This document shows, in pieces, positions 47,630 through 59,808 of a stretch of DNA of 64,000 nt. Positions within the stretch are counted from its first letter, which is position 1; each line of letters begins with the position of its first letter. Both the position numbers and the translations under genes were made by a program. Source of the DNA: Unio delphinus. Its lineage: Eukaryota > Mollusca > Bivalvia > Unionida > Unionidae. The notes beneath the pieces were generated by a model, which searched no databases, was not told the DNA's origin, and saw only the letters and a program-made list of their open reading frames with translations. The stretch lies in NCBI GenBank assembly GCA_029339505.1, contig JAQISU010000097.1, forward strand, positions 7,339,001 through 7,403,000, in the 5' to 3' direction.

Positions 47630-48772
47630 AATTATGCACCTAGAGTCTTGCGCCTGTTCCATGTCAGAACTGGATCTGTTTGCCATGCCACCCACTATGA
47701 TGACGATGCAAGAATCCCAATGGGTCGAATTTCATCTCGTCTCCTCTTTGATGGATTCAGCTCTCATCCAGTTTGAAAATCAAAGGACAGCCCGAAGATT
47801 ACATCAATATGAATAGCAGTTACTTGTAATTGGAAACTCAAAACGGACAATACCAATCCTGGAGAGCTGAGGCTAGAGTAGATCCAGTCAACAATTTCGT
47901 GCATTCCTTATTCATCGAAGTTGATTTCTATTTGAATTACAAACTGGTCAGCATCAGCATGTGTACTTACCCTTACCGAGTGTTGGAAAATCTCTTGACG
48001 TACGGAAATGAAGCCAAGAACATTAATATAGATGCTTGCGTGGTATGGAAACCTGGGCATGTTTAACGACACGGCCCTGACAGAACATGACAATCCTCAC
48101 AATGTGATCTTTAACGACCTTCGAATGAAAATCCTGCAATGTCGTAGTTTAGAACTATGGGATTGTTTGCATTTGGACGTGTAGTTGCAAAAGAAGTATT
48201 TGCTGAATGAGGTTGATATCCGCTTGAGACTAAATCGTACCAGTACCGCTAAACCAATTGATCGCCCATGTCAATGTATACAAAATCATTATCCAAGAAG
48301 CCACGCTCCACGTGTGTCGTGTGGAAGTGTTACCTAAAGTGGGAAACGACATCATTCACACTTTGAGCAGAGTGACTGAAAAATAATCGATACTAGGAAT
48401 GGAAGTGAAAACTTTCACTGATGCTGTTGGACTCCTATCTAAGATCAACTGTTCCAAAGACAGTTAACCAAACGTTAATCATTGGTATCGTTAGCAATGG
48501 AGCCCTCAACGCAGCCCACGATCAAAATCCTTTCAAGTTTAAGTACAGACTGTCCAAAATCGAAGTCAATCGCAATGGTAAAATCTTGTGTACCAGACCC
48601 CTCTATCCTAACTTTGCCCAGAATAATTATTTGAGATCGTACTTGTTTCTGTACGAAGCCACGGGACAGCTAGGAACCAACACCAGTCACGGCATTTCGT
48701 GCGAAGATTATTCAGGATGTAATTCTTTTTTTCAGGGTCATCAATTGATTCTAGTTTTTCAAGACCAGTAAT
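47630..48772 (+). pseudogene. F54H12.2-like protein remnant
   Basis: The N-terminal part reads C-S-M-S-E-L-D-L-F-A-M-P-P-T then S-Q-W-V-E-F (47660-47735). The middle has V-D-P-V-N-N-F-V-H-S-L-F and T-Y-P-Y-R-V-L-E-N-L-L-T-Y-G (47878-48005). The C-terminal part has N-P-F-K-F-K-Y-R-L-S and P-N-F-A-Q-N-N-Y-L-R-S-Y (48522-48640). This is the recalled signature order of the F54H12.2-like family, copied widely in metazoan genomes on virus-like elements and probably structural. It has several frameshifts and stops between 47815 and 48420. It converges on the minus-strand genes to the right. Confidence 0.75.
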
Positions 48773-48849
48773 TTTATTATTAGTCATATTGAAATAACCA
48801 GTCATTGTATCACCGGAGTTTGTACTCGATTGAGAATATTATCTAATAT

Positions 48850-50174
48850 TATTGACATAACATCATTATTTTTGTTACGCATTTACTTGCAAATTTTGAT
48901 TGTATTTTTTTTAACCTGACCGGAAGTCAGGATGACACTAACGTGACTATATGACATTATAATATCATGTGCGATTTAATTACATACTTTCGACTGGAGC
49001 GTCAATAACTCATTCTTCCGTCAACACCTTCAAGTAACGTTGATTTATCATGTAGTATAACATCAATTACTCGATAACCATCAGCTGGCATTCGAGTTGA
49101 ACAAGCTCAGAAGAGTATATCAACGACTGATTGCCTGAACAAATCTAAATATTGAAGTGCAAAATAATAGATAGGATATAATGTTGTGAAATCCCGTTGA
49201 GATATCTGCAAACCAGAGTCAACATTTTGATCAAGCGATGAAAAGCACGTGCAACTTAATTATTATCAACTTTTGGCAAAACTTCTTCAGAAGGTTCTTG
49301 ATGTCCATTTATCCTCAAAGAAACTTCATAAACTCCAAGTGTGTCAAACACTTATATTTCGTTCCTGCGAATTTACTCTGGCATTTTTTTGAAACGCGAT
49401 AAATATGTCTTGGTGAAGAAACGCCTTGCTGTGTTGATATATGCCAACCCAGCAGCATTATTTTGAACACTATATGTGGTCATCGTTGACCATGATACTA
49501 TTGATTTACCGCCTTGATTCATGAAAGAAGGTAATTTTTATTCTTCGGCGAGCGATAGAGTCATTACTGGCATCCACAGCGAAAGTTTTGTTAATCTTAC
49601 TTAACCTGCATCAACTGCGTTGGGTCGCCAGATTGCATCATTGTCGGTGGCTTTTATTAAAAGTACCACGGTATGTTTAACACAAAGCATGACTTTTCTA
49701 ACATGTCTACAAAATCCAAAGATGTGAGATAGTGGAATTGCACGTGAAATTCTCCATCGCCGTTTAACATTGACCTGCGTGCTGCGAATCAAAAGTTGAA
49801 ACTTTCATTCATCGCTTCAACTGTGTCCTCAGCGTCTTTCATTCTCACATTGCTGCTCTCAGAATGAGCAGTGGTATCTTTAGCAAACATATTTGACGGA
49901 CAAATATGTTTTCTGTCAATTATGTATGTGACACTGTTAAATAATGCAATAACACCATTGTTAACAAAACCTACTCATTCTCGAATTCCGTCTGCTGTAT
50001 GATCTGTCTTAAAAGTATACCTTCAATGTCAATATACGCCTCGGCGTGCAAAATATATCTACTTGTATCCTGAACATGTAATTCGATTCTTCCACGTGCG
50101 ATAAGTACACGTGCATCATAAGAATAATATTGATAATCACACACAGACTCATCTTTGAGAACTGACGCATCCAT
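48850..50174 (-). pseudogene. Second structural-type (capsid-like) protein remnant
   Basis: ATG at 50174 opens a 67-residue frame with S-R-Y-I-L-H-A-E-A-Y-I-D-I-E-G. Shifted frames continue with G-V-I-A-L-F-N-S-V-T-Y (about 49925), I-P-L-S-H-I-F-G-F-C (about 49720-49750) and S-F-M-N-Q-G-G-K-S-I (about 49495-49530). The order 'beta strand-rich N-terminus, NN-x-LF-S, P-L-x-H-I-F-G-F' is that of a family of invertebrate hypothetical proteins I recall as related to double-jelly-roll capsids of Polinton-like elements. The role is inferred. Multiple frameshifts and stops occur. Base composition is lower in GC than in the plus-strand genes of the element. Confidence 0.55.
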
Positions 50175-50218
50175 GTCAAATGCTGGGTCAGATATGTGTA
50201 ACCATTCTATTATAATTG

Positions 50219-50617
50219 TTATCGTCTGACACGAAGACTATCCATTATATTTTTTTCTATTTCTGTTAGTGGTAGACTGGCCAATTCTGCAATTTTTTTT
50301 TTATTTGCAGCTTGATGTATTATTTTACTGACATTTGTTGGCATAATTTCGGTGCTGGGTAATTTTACTGATTGAGGTTTTGGTCATATTAATCATGCTA
50401 GTATATCCTTCATTGTAAAATCCGCTTTACCAGCAACATTACCAACATCTTTATTATAAATAATGTCAATAACTTTCGTTCCTAGTTGCTTTGCACTTGA
50501 TATTGCTTTTGGCGCTATCCTTCTAAATAATCCCTGAACAACATCACCGTGTCCATCACCGTAGATCGCTTTATAAGTAGGTATATATGGAGGGGGATTA
50601 CCGCCATAATTCTATGC
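50219..50617 (-). pseudogene. Small Gly-rich/basic protein next to the capsid-like gene
   Basis: A minus-strand frame of about 130 codons. It starts after a TAG at about 50618, reads Y-G-G-N-P-P-P-Y-I-P and then G-D-V-V-Q-G-L-F-R-R-I-A-P-K-A, and ends with a Lys/Glu-rich tail and a TAA at 50219-50221. Only two in-frame stops (both TGA) interrupt it, near 50400. 'Gly-x-Leu-Phe-Arg-Arg' followed by a basic amphipathic helix is the pattern I recall for the small membrane-active or core proteins of Polintons and adenovirus-like viruses. No ATG start was found. It lies 45 bp upstream of the capsid-like gene, in the same direction. Confidence 0.5.
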
Positions 50618-50639
50618 ATGTATTTTGTAATCTTCCTTG

Positions 50640-50862
50640 ATGCATTATTGTAAATTGCTGTTTGCAAGTGCTACTTTCATAATTCTATCCATGTATATTG
50701 TTATCTTTATTGATGCAAACTGTACGTGGCAACTTGCATGTGCAACTTTCCTTCTGCATTATTGTAAATGGCTGCTTGCAAGTGCTACATTCCTAATTCC
50801 ATCCATGTATATTGTATTTTTCATTGATGCAAACGGTAAAGAGCTAGTTGCAAGTGTTTAGA
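50640..50862. repeat. Two-copy tandem repeat of about 117 bp
   Basis: 'gcattattgtaaat', 'gctacttt/attc', 'aattc(t/c)atccatgtatatt' and 'attgatgcaaac' occur twice in order. It lies at the outer edge of the decayed Polinton coding region and could be near its end. Confidence 0.8.
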
Positions 50863-50869
50863 TCTACTT

Positions 50870-51715
50870 TCCTTCTGCGTCATGGTATCTTGCTGTTTTT
50901 TTGCTGCTTTTTTTTGCCAAACGCTGAATTCATTATGTAGTTTGTCGTATGGCAAAATCTGGGTCAGTTATTACAAGTGTTAATATTCTATTTATAAATT
51001 TGCTATATCGCAAATTACTTCGTTCCAGCTGTTGATTTTGTTCTTCATTTTACAGATTTTGCCTTGCAACACCGTAACTCCAAAATGTTCTCTTCGTCCA
51101 TGCATTATGACAAACTGCATCATGTAAAATGATGATCATAATGTAGCATCACGCATGTCGCAAGTTAGCATAAAGGAAGTTTGCATAAAATAATGCTCGT
51201 TATGACAACAGATGGCGCTGTGAAATGTCAACTTGTTAAAAAACGACTACTCCCCTGACTATAGCGACACAAGGTTATACCATTTTACGGTATTGCTGGG
51301 CGTCTATTTTAAAATATTGTACGTTTAATTTACCGCAACCTGTATTATAGGATGATATGGTATAACAGCATACAAACAAAATGAAAACGATATTACATAC
51401 TGTCTGTCATACCTGCATGAACTCCAAGTTGTTGAGACATCTTTCCGATCGTTCTCAAAATAAATATGTTGAGAATTATATGGCCTAAATTGTTGTAGAA
51501 GTTGATTTTGGGTGTACCCCAACATAAATTTAAAAAATGGGGTGGCAAGGGTAAGAGGAAACTCTGACTAATTTTGGACATGCTATGTGATTTAGTTTTC
51601 CGATATTAATGCTGCTATCGGGGGACATACTTGCATAAAACCAATCATTCGGGGACATTTGCTTTTCAGATGGTTTAAACATAATTATTTAATGTTTATT
51701 TGGTGGCTGCCTTTT
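50870..51715. other. Non-coding, nothing recognised
   Basis: About 850 bp of AT-rich sequence to the right of the element. Two overlapping minus-strand open stretches near 51325-51581 have no family resemblance. Confidence 0.5.
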
Positions 51716-51763
51716 TAGTTATCAAGTTGAAGAACAAAATTAAACCTCACTGATAATTCACTT

Positions 51764-51831
<68 letters not shown>

Positions 51832-51965
51832 GTCCCCTGATAGTTTAGTTGTCCCCTGATAGTCAAGTCCTTTTTGTCCATGCTCATTGCCAAACTTTAA
51901 TGTACAATGTATATATTTAGTTATCAAGTTGAAGAACAAAATTAAACCTCACTGATAATTCACTT

Positions 51966-52043
<78 letters not shown>

Positions 52044-52128
52044 GTCCCCTGATAGATTAGCTGTCCCCTGATAGTCAAGTCCTTTTTGTCCATGCTCATT
52101 GCCAAACTTTAATGTACAATGTATATAT
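51716..52128. repeat. 202-bp tandem duplication, each copy with a (TA)n core
   Basis: Two consecutive copies, starting at 51716 and 51918, carry the same 'tagttatcaagttgaagaac' left arm, a (TA)n tract (about 51766-51826 and 51968-52040) and the same right arm 'gtcccctgatag', 'ttgtccatgctcattgcc'. The copies are almost identical outside the TA run, indicating a recent duplication. Confidence 0.93.
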
Positions 52129-52129
52129 T

Positions 52130-54045
52130 ATACATACATGTACTAACAATGTCATTGGGGGCCTTACTATATACATATCCACCTATTTGGGTACATTCAC
52201 AAATATATAGAGGGTATTTGCTTGAAACAAGTGAATAATGGATATATTTCATAGAGTGGGTGAAAAACTCTAGTCTTTTCATGAGCAACTATTATATTTT
52301 TGTTATGATCAAGCATATTGTCTAACAACTTTTATAACACACTAAAGTAGCATATTTCTTAACGCATCCCCTCAATGTCAGCAGTTTAAAATGCTCCTTC
52401 CCCATGCAAGGTAAATAAGCTGATAAATACAAAACAAAGAAAAAAGAAACATGTTTATCATTGGTTGGATTTTAACCGCAGTCATTAAGTTTTCCAGATG
52501 GCCATCTTTACCTTTACATTACGCAAACATCATGAAACATTGGATTTCTTATATATAATATCTAATGATGGCTGGTGAATAGTTTTTTTCCCTCACTCTA
52601 TCACAGATAATTCACTTGTAAAATTCAGTAATTCACTGCCTAGCATACAATAAATATATACATTAATTAATTATGTATATTTACTGACAAATATCTTACT
52701 CCCCTTTACAAAGTTCCTTATTCATTTGTGGTAACCAAATATGCTATGTTTTCTAAAGACTCTGTATAGTGTTATAAACCTGTAGATTATCCTTCATGTT
52801 ACTTTAAAAGTTTTCTGTCTCAACAAAGATCCACAAAGAATCGGTATATTTATTTTTTCACAATGAATCAGTATATTTATTTTTTCAAACCCGTTTTATT
52901 GAAACTGTTACATTAACCATTTAGATACAGTTACACTTTAAATGCATCGTAAAATGGTTTGGATAATTTTGATTTTCATGTTCTGAAACTGAAAACAGTC
53001 ATTTATAATAAATGTCCCCTTGTGTTAATGGTAAATACTCCCGGCATTTAAAATTATATTTTAACCTTTATATATTTTAAATGTTATTTTTTTTCTGAGA
53101 TTTTCCATCAGTTGACTAAATACAATGTTATTTCTCATTTATAAAATCTTTCTCAAAACCATTTGTTTCCTAATGTCTCAAATTTGTGTTCAGTTCAATG
53201 TTGGGTTTATATTATAGTTGTTATTCAAACAAGACAACGCTGTGTATCTTTTCCCTTTTTGTTTACATAACCATATGTAAAGCTTTCTATCATCAATAAC
53301 AAATATCTTCTTGTTTTTCAATGCATATAACATAACAGTGTTGGTACAGTTCAGTTTGTACCTTTGAAATAATTTATCAACTTCTTTTTCATGGGAGATA
53401 TATCATTTTCATTGGAAATCATTTTCACTGGTGCTAATGGGTAACCCATCAAATAGTCATAAAATTGTAATTTAATCACCAAAAACACTTAAAACTATCA
53501 TAGTCAACTTATGTTTTAAATTGATTTTTTCCCATCATGCCATGCAACGACTCCATGTTTGTATGTAATTTGATTGCTAATTACACATCTTACTCCAGTC
53601 ACAATCATCAGGAACAGGCCAGTTTTACACCTAATATATCTTTAACCTTATATCTTGTGATAATCATGGAAAACTTTGAATAACCTAACTTTATGAACTC
53701 ATTGCATATTAATATAGAGATTGTATGTACCCATATGCAATCAACCTCAATATGAAAATGCTATGTCTAATTATTATTCAAAGATTTACTTGTCTAATGA
53801 ATTTCCAGATAAACCGAAGAATTAAAATGAAATTAAAAAATGTGGCATATGATGGTATAAGGATACGCTGCTTAATTGGGATAACTTATTATTTTATGCT
53901 AAGATTTACATTCCATTTGGTGTCATTTTCCTCCAGTCAAAGTACATAAGTGGGTCCTGATCTTAGATTAAAGGCTTGTAAATGGTTATCTTGAATTCAT
54001 CACCTCTAATTTGTGATCTAATTAAATTAAATCAAACAATTTTGA
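52130..54045. other. Non-coding AT-rich stretch
   Basis: About 1.9 kb, strongly AT-rich. It contains a two-copy 'tcggtatatttattttttca' motif (52840-52890) and otherwise nothing that I can name. Confidence 0.5.
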
Positions 54046-54049
54046 CAAT

Positions 54050-54225
54050 AAGTAGATCATCAGACCTGGATCCAATTGTTTACCCAATACTATTAATAAT
54101 TCTTTATAATCATCAGACCCAGATCCAATTGTCTACCCAATAATACTATTACCAATTCTTTATAACCATCAGACCTGGATCAAATTGTTTACACAATACT
54201 ATTAATAATTCTTTATTTACAGAGG
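54050..54225. repeat. 56-bp tandem repeat
   Basis: Three units of 'catcagacctggatccaatt', 'gtttacccaatactatt' and 'aataattctttataa'. It abuts the decayed LINE 3' end. Confidence 0.88.
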
Positions 54226-54229
54226 GAAC

Positions 54230-54680
54230 TGATTTAGATGAAAATAATTTTACCTCGAGGTCCTCTAAAAAAGTGAAGCAATATACATCATACAAAAAGT
54301 TAATAGAAATTACTATTTAGTTCAACATGTCTTGAGTAAAAAAAAAAATGACTTAAATATCATCTCTTTTAAATACTAATATTTTGGCACTTTTACGGCC
54401 TGTGAAATCTTTTTCCACAGAAATATACCGGAGTATTGGAAACATTTTAAAATTGTTAAATTCTTGACTCTGATGGAAGAAGGTTTCATATGTGATGTTG
54501 ATCTTAAATGGTATTAAGTGCGGAGTAATAGTTCAATAACTCCTGTAGGTACTCTGGAGTAGCTCCATTTAGACATTATGCACAAGGTATGTCAGATGAA
54601 AATCAATCTTTTCATATGTTTTAAGCCATTTCAGTAATGTAAAAAAGGCTTTTAGTTTAAACATTTAATTTTATAACTGT
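54230..54680 (-). mobile_element. Decayed LINE 3' end, same family as 11742-12840
   Basis: On the minus strand it carries the same sequence order as the first LINE fragment. The reading-frame region ('gtggaaaaagattt', 'ctccagagtacc', 'aaatggctta') is destroyed by stops. The 3' part has 'agaggacctcgagg', the counterpart of 'agagggcctcaaggg' at about 11830. It shows the family is multi-copy. Confidence 0.6.
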
Positions 54681-54689
54681 GTAGTTCAA

Positions 54690-56165
54690 GATTATAAGTT
54701 CTGTAATACAGATAGTAAAGGATTAGAATGAAAACCAATGGTTCGTTTTTCTCCTTTTGACATACAAACATTATAAATATATGTGAATATATAGCAGATG
54801 AAATTGAGTTATGACAATAATTTTAAATTGTTGAAGTCATAGTGAAAATTCTCTTAGCTAAATTATCAGCATTTAGGCATGATATATAGAGCACAAAGAT
54901 GAACAATGAGGAAGTTGATAAAAGATGAGAAGAAATAAAAAAGAAGTTACAAGCAGAAACTTAATTAAAATGTGTATGGCATTGTGTATGAAATTGCAAA
55001 AATAAGGAGGAAAGAAAGGGGAAGAAATTAAGAAAGTTACAAAAGAGACAGATATAAAGTGAACTGTACTGCTTAATAGAGTGACTTACATAACTGACAT
55101 TGTATGTAGATGTTCAGAATGAAAGGTAGATACACAAAAACACATTATTTTGTATAAAGTTTTCCTGGATTAAAAAAAAAATAATACAAACCCTATACTC
55201 ATAAGATTTTTATGTAAATGTTATTACATACTATGTTTCAACAATGCAATAAAAAAAGAACACACATTAAAAGTAAGATTTGTTTATTCAGTATATTTCA
55301 TCCACAACCAAACGTGAACTTTATTGCCAGATGAGCTAAAAATGTAAAAGGTGAGGATGTACTATATAAATATCTGTTCAAGGTGCACAAAAGACAACTG
55401 ATGACTGACAATGCACAACCACACTAAAAGATCACTCTTAAGGAAGCAATCAGATATTGTGAATTCATTTAACTTTGTGGTTTAGTGAAAGATTTAATTT
55501 TCATGGATACTTAATTTTGTGTACTGTGTAAAGTCATGGATACTGAATTTTGTGTACTGAGTAAATTCACAGACATATAATTTATGTGTACTGGGTAAGG
55601 GATCCCATAGTTTTTGCAAAATAAATAGCCATAAGCTGCACACAGAGTTAAAACACGCAAATTAAAACAAAATGGTGTGTCTGAGAATGCAAATGTGTAT
55701 TTGTCATTAGTGAATAGGACTTATTTTACATAGGAAAATACAGTATATAAGCCACAAAACATTTACCAAATTTGGTGATCCTAGCATAAACCATGCTAGA
55801 GGTAAGAGGCTCATGTGGGTCTGAAATCACTCACATGACTAACAAAATAATTAGGGTACAAAGTTAATGTAGGAGAACTTTTGATTCACATTTTGTAACT
55901 AGAGGAAGGAGTGATACAATTAAAAAACAAGGTTTCAGTAGTTTTTTGTGAGGTACACAAGGGTTTAAATGATATAGTGACTCTCATAGCCCAATGTATA
56001 TAGGTGTGCACTTTTGTCACAGTTAATATTAAGCATAAGAGGGTCATTACCACTGAAACATGCCTCAAAATTCTGGAGGTTCTACAAATAAATGACAATT
56101 CAAAAAGTAAACAAGAGCCTCTTGGATGAACTGATGCTATACTGGCCAAAAATAATTTTCAGGAC
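54690..56165. other. Non-coding AT-rich stretch
   Basis: About 1.5 kb. It contains a short three-copy 'gtgtactg.gtaa' repeat near 55510-55600. An open stretch at 55886-56149 (minus) resembles no family. Nothing else is recognised. Confidence 0.5.
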
Positions 56166-56169
56166 ATCA

Positions 56170-56640
56170 ACATAAGAGCATTTTTTCATTTTAACCAATA
56201 AGTGTTGAAACCATTGCTGATATTCTTGAGCAATAACAAGATTTTCAAAGTAGTTACTGTGACAGCCATACTGGGCTTAAAATTATTACCATTTTCATTT
56301 TGGACCAACTAGACATCATCTGAAGTCTTTTGGTGAAAACCCATGTCAACAAGACCATCCTTTCAGTAGGAGTACCAAGATGGATGTCATATCAGCCATA
56401 TTGGATATAAGATTGGCACCATTTTCATTTAGAACCAGCAAGATATTGTAAGAAGTCTTTTAGTGAAAACCACATGTTGATATGACTATCCATTTAAGAG
56501 AAGCAGCAATAAATAGATTTTCAAGATGGTCTCTGTGTCAAGTTTTATGTAAATCATCCAAGTAGTTTAGAACGAGTAACAAAAATAAATTTGTGCTCAT
56601 AGACGGATGATGGACAACTGGCCAACCCACAAGATCATGT
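56170..56640. repeat. Dispersed 'GGACCAAC' repeat cluster, copy 3
   Basis: Units with 'acaagattttcaaagtag', 'ccattttcattttggacc', 'aactagacatcat' and 'agtcttttggtgaaaaccc'. Same family and orientation as the clusters in the kinesin introns. Confidence 0.7.
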
Positions 56641-56644
56641 TTTA

Positions 56645-58435
56645 TGACCAGTGAGGCTAAAAATCAGAGGCCTTCTAAAAATCATGGAGCAAATATACAT
56701 GTACATAATCATAAACAAGATCAATTAATCAACTACATACAATACTGTCATTCAACCCCACCCAACACCGAGTCTAAATCTTTGTCCAAGTGCCAAAAGC
56801 CAAGAGTCAACTTTATTGGAATACACTAAATACAAACTCTGCTAAAAATTCATTTGCATATGTACATAGGATCAATATATTGCAAATATAGTAGATATTA
56901 GTTGGTCGGAATAATATTTCCTAGTGAAGCTGGACAGCAAAAGTTTTCATAATGAACCTTCAACACCCACAACCAAGGTTTTTCCCCTTTCAGAAATGGA
57001 AAGGTGGAATGGACGGAGAAAGGAATATTGTTAGAGCCAGATGTTTGTATCCTGATTTGATTGACATGGTTTTGAATGGTTTTGCACCGGTCGAATGATC
57101 CAAGATAAAGCAATAATTTTGTCAGTTGTAATGGGATATGATGACTTTACCGCAAGTAACGAATGGTTGCATAAATTTCAAGTCTGACACAATATTAAGT
57201 GTTCTGTCCTTAGTGGAGAATCAGTTAATGTTAAGAATGAATTTGTCAAAGATTGGAACAAGATTGAATGATATATGCAAGAGATATGACAGCAAGGATA
57301 TTTTTAATTGTGACAAAACATATTTTTTTTTAGACTTGCCAACAAGGTCGCGGGTACGAAAAAGGTGATTAATGAAAATGCTATTCACATTTGTCATCCC
57401 CCTCTAGAAAGGACACCCTCATTATAAAGCCACTTTCCTGCTGCAATAGGGGTGGCCTTAAAACAGTGGGACTACTGTATGTATGTACTTGTATGTTTTA
57501 ATGATCCAATTTTACAAAATGTGTATAATTGAGTCTCCTGCACATGTAAATTCTGATTTCTGCCAATACTGAATTGCAAGTCCACTTGACACATTTTATT
57601 CCAGTGTGAAAAAATAGCAAAGTCATGCACTCTGTATCTACCTACATAAAGAAAATGGTCACGAGTTCAGTGTTATGTTTTCCATATGAAAAACGCGTTT
57701 GTCAGGGACTGACATTCTACTGGCCAAAAAGAATTTCCAGGAATTCAAGTTAAGAACCTTTCAAACTAATTCTACAGTTTTGTACTTTGCATAGGGTTAG
57801 AATTTTAAAGAAAAATAATTTCTGGGATTTCATCACTGGTTATACTGGCAATATAATAAAGACTTTGTATATCTTAGGTGTTGGGAGAAGAACTTTCAAT
57901 TCCCTTTATTTTGATGTATGATTGATGGGTGTACTTTTAGGTTCTAGAGTATACAGCTTGGGCTAACTTAAGATGTGCTTGAATAAAAAACTGCTAGCTC
58001 TGCATGGTCATTTTCACTTCCTGGACTTCAGAGGTAAATTGTAGAAAAATGATCCGATAACTTTTTTTTACTTTTCAGATGTTTTGTAATTTGTTCATTG
58101 CACTTTCAGAAGCTGCTATTGCCTACTTCAGCAAAATTCGTTTTCCCTATTTTAATAACTTTTAAAGTTAGTGTACTTTTGATTAATTCTGGTTAATTTT
58201 TCAAGCACATGGGGGCATACATTTTGTTATACCATGTGCTTAGATCATGTACAATTTCCACAAGTGCAGTATCCAAAGAAATATCAGCCACATTACATCA
58301 AAGTAGCATTGAGATATGCCAACATTATCTCCATTGTGCATGTTACAAATACAAACAACTTCACCTCACCTACGTCACTATCTGAAAAGTACATACTAAC
58401 TGGTGAGCACCCCCTTGGTGAAATAACAATATTGA
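56645..58435. other. Non-coding stretch between two dispersed-repeat clusters
   Basis: About 1.8 kb. Several open stretches (56644, 57138 and 58234, all plus) are short, have no splice context and resemble no family. A motif 'ctactggccaaaaataatttt..aggac' is shared between 56140 and 57718. No gene supported. Confidence 0.45.
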
Positions 58436-58439
58436 TATG

Positions 58440-58930
58440 ACTAGACATCTGGAAGTAGCAACAAGATACTCAAGATGACCATTATGGTGGCCATATTGGA
58501 AGTCAGATCAGCTAACTTGACATGGTAAAGAAGTTGTTCAGTGAAAACCCAATGCCAATATGACCCTTCATTCAGGAGAAGTAGTGATAACAAGATTTTC
58601 AAGATGGTAACTGAAGCAGCCATATAAGATATCTCAGCAGCATTTTCATTCAGGCCCAGCTAGATATTTCAAGAAGTCATTTAGTATAAAAAACAAACAT
58701 GCCAAGATGACCATCCGTTCACGATCAGCGACAAGATTTCAAGATAGCCACTACGGTGGCCTTATTGGATGTGCAAGTGACACCATTTTAATTTAGGACC
58801 AACTTGTATGTGGGATGAAGGTGTAAAGGATAAAGTTTCAAGGCAATCCTGAAGTAGTTTAGGAGGCAGAGCTATAACAAGATTGTGCCAATGAATGGAC
58901 TGATGACATACCATCCCATAAGTATATGGA
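58440..58930. repeat. Dispersed 'GGACCAAC' repeat cluster, copy 4
   Basis: Three units with 'acaagattttcaagatgg', 'ggtggccatattgga', 'accattttaatttaggacc' and 'gtttcaaggcaatcc'. Same family as copies 1 to 3. Confidence 0.7.
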
Positions 58931-59149
58931 GAAACAGTGGAGATCCATATTTTATATAGCGATCTGTGCTAAGGGCAAGTACAAGGTACACTGGAACCCA
59001 AGGTCAATTATGTCTGGTTTTCAAAGTCATTTACAAAAGTATAGACATAAAAGTTTTCATATCTGCACCATAATTGGATTTATATGTACCCAAAATTAAC
59101 AGAAATGTATCAAAAACTGCAGGACAAATAACATGCACAAAAATCAGTC

Positions 59150-59745
59150 ATTGTAAGAAGAAAATGTGCGATAATTTAACAACAAATATTGCAGGAGAGT
59201 AGTAATTTGGTGAAATGTGCATCTTCAAATTATCATTCATGGAAATGAACTGAAAACTTTGACAATAGTTGTATTCACAAGATTTAATCATGCAATACAT
59301 CAAGCTGCAAGAAAAGATAGTAATCCAGGCAACTATTGCTGGAATAAAGTAATTTGTTGACATGTGCATCTTCAGATGATGACAATAATATGTATCAAGT
59401 TTCACAGTGATCCATCAGAAACTAGACTATTTGTATTTACAAGATTAATACATACACTGTATTGAGATAAAGTAATAAAAATGGCACTAACTGAAGAGCC
59501 AATATTTTTGTTTATGTGCACATGCTGAGTTGATGACTACAACATTTACCAAGTTTCATAGCAATCAACTGAAAAATGTAAGATAATTGTGATTACAAGA
59601 CTTTGTCATACATGGAATTCAGTTGAAAGTAAGAATGAGAACTCTAATAAAAATTGCATCACAAAATAATTTATCTATATGATCATCATGAAGTGATGCC
59701 TATAATATTTACCAAATTTCATGGCAATTCATTCAAAACCAACTA
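59150..59745. repeat. Ancient tandem repeat of about 150 bp
   Basis: Four diverged units, each with 'gtgcatcttca' or 'gtgcacatgctga', 'atgatgac.ataat' and 'accaagtttca.agcaat'. It lies just downstream of the terminal exon of the minus-strand gene, so it may be part of its 3' untranslated region. Confidence 0.6.
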
Positions 59746-59808
59746 GCTGAATTAATATGTGTGTGCCAGATGGATGGATGGAAGATTGGATGGACTAACA
59801 TGAGTGTT

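Larger units (their letters stand above)
43020..50620. mobile_element. Decayed Maverick/Polinton-type element
   Basis: This stretch holds, in order, remnants of a family B DNA polymerase, a DDE integrase with chromodomain, a PLLR-motif protein and an F54H12.2-like protein on the plus strand. A capsid-like protein and a small Gly-rich/basic protein follow on the minus strand. Polymerase plus integrase plus structural genes is the diagnostic set of Maverick/Polinton virus-like transposons. Every gene carries stops or frameshifts. Long terminal inverted repeats were not found, so the limits are only those of recognisable coding. The left two thirds is more GC-rich than the flanks. Complete elements are usually 15-20 kb, so much is lost. 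Confidence 0.8.
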
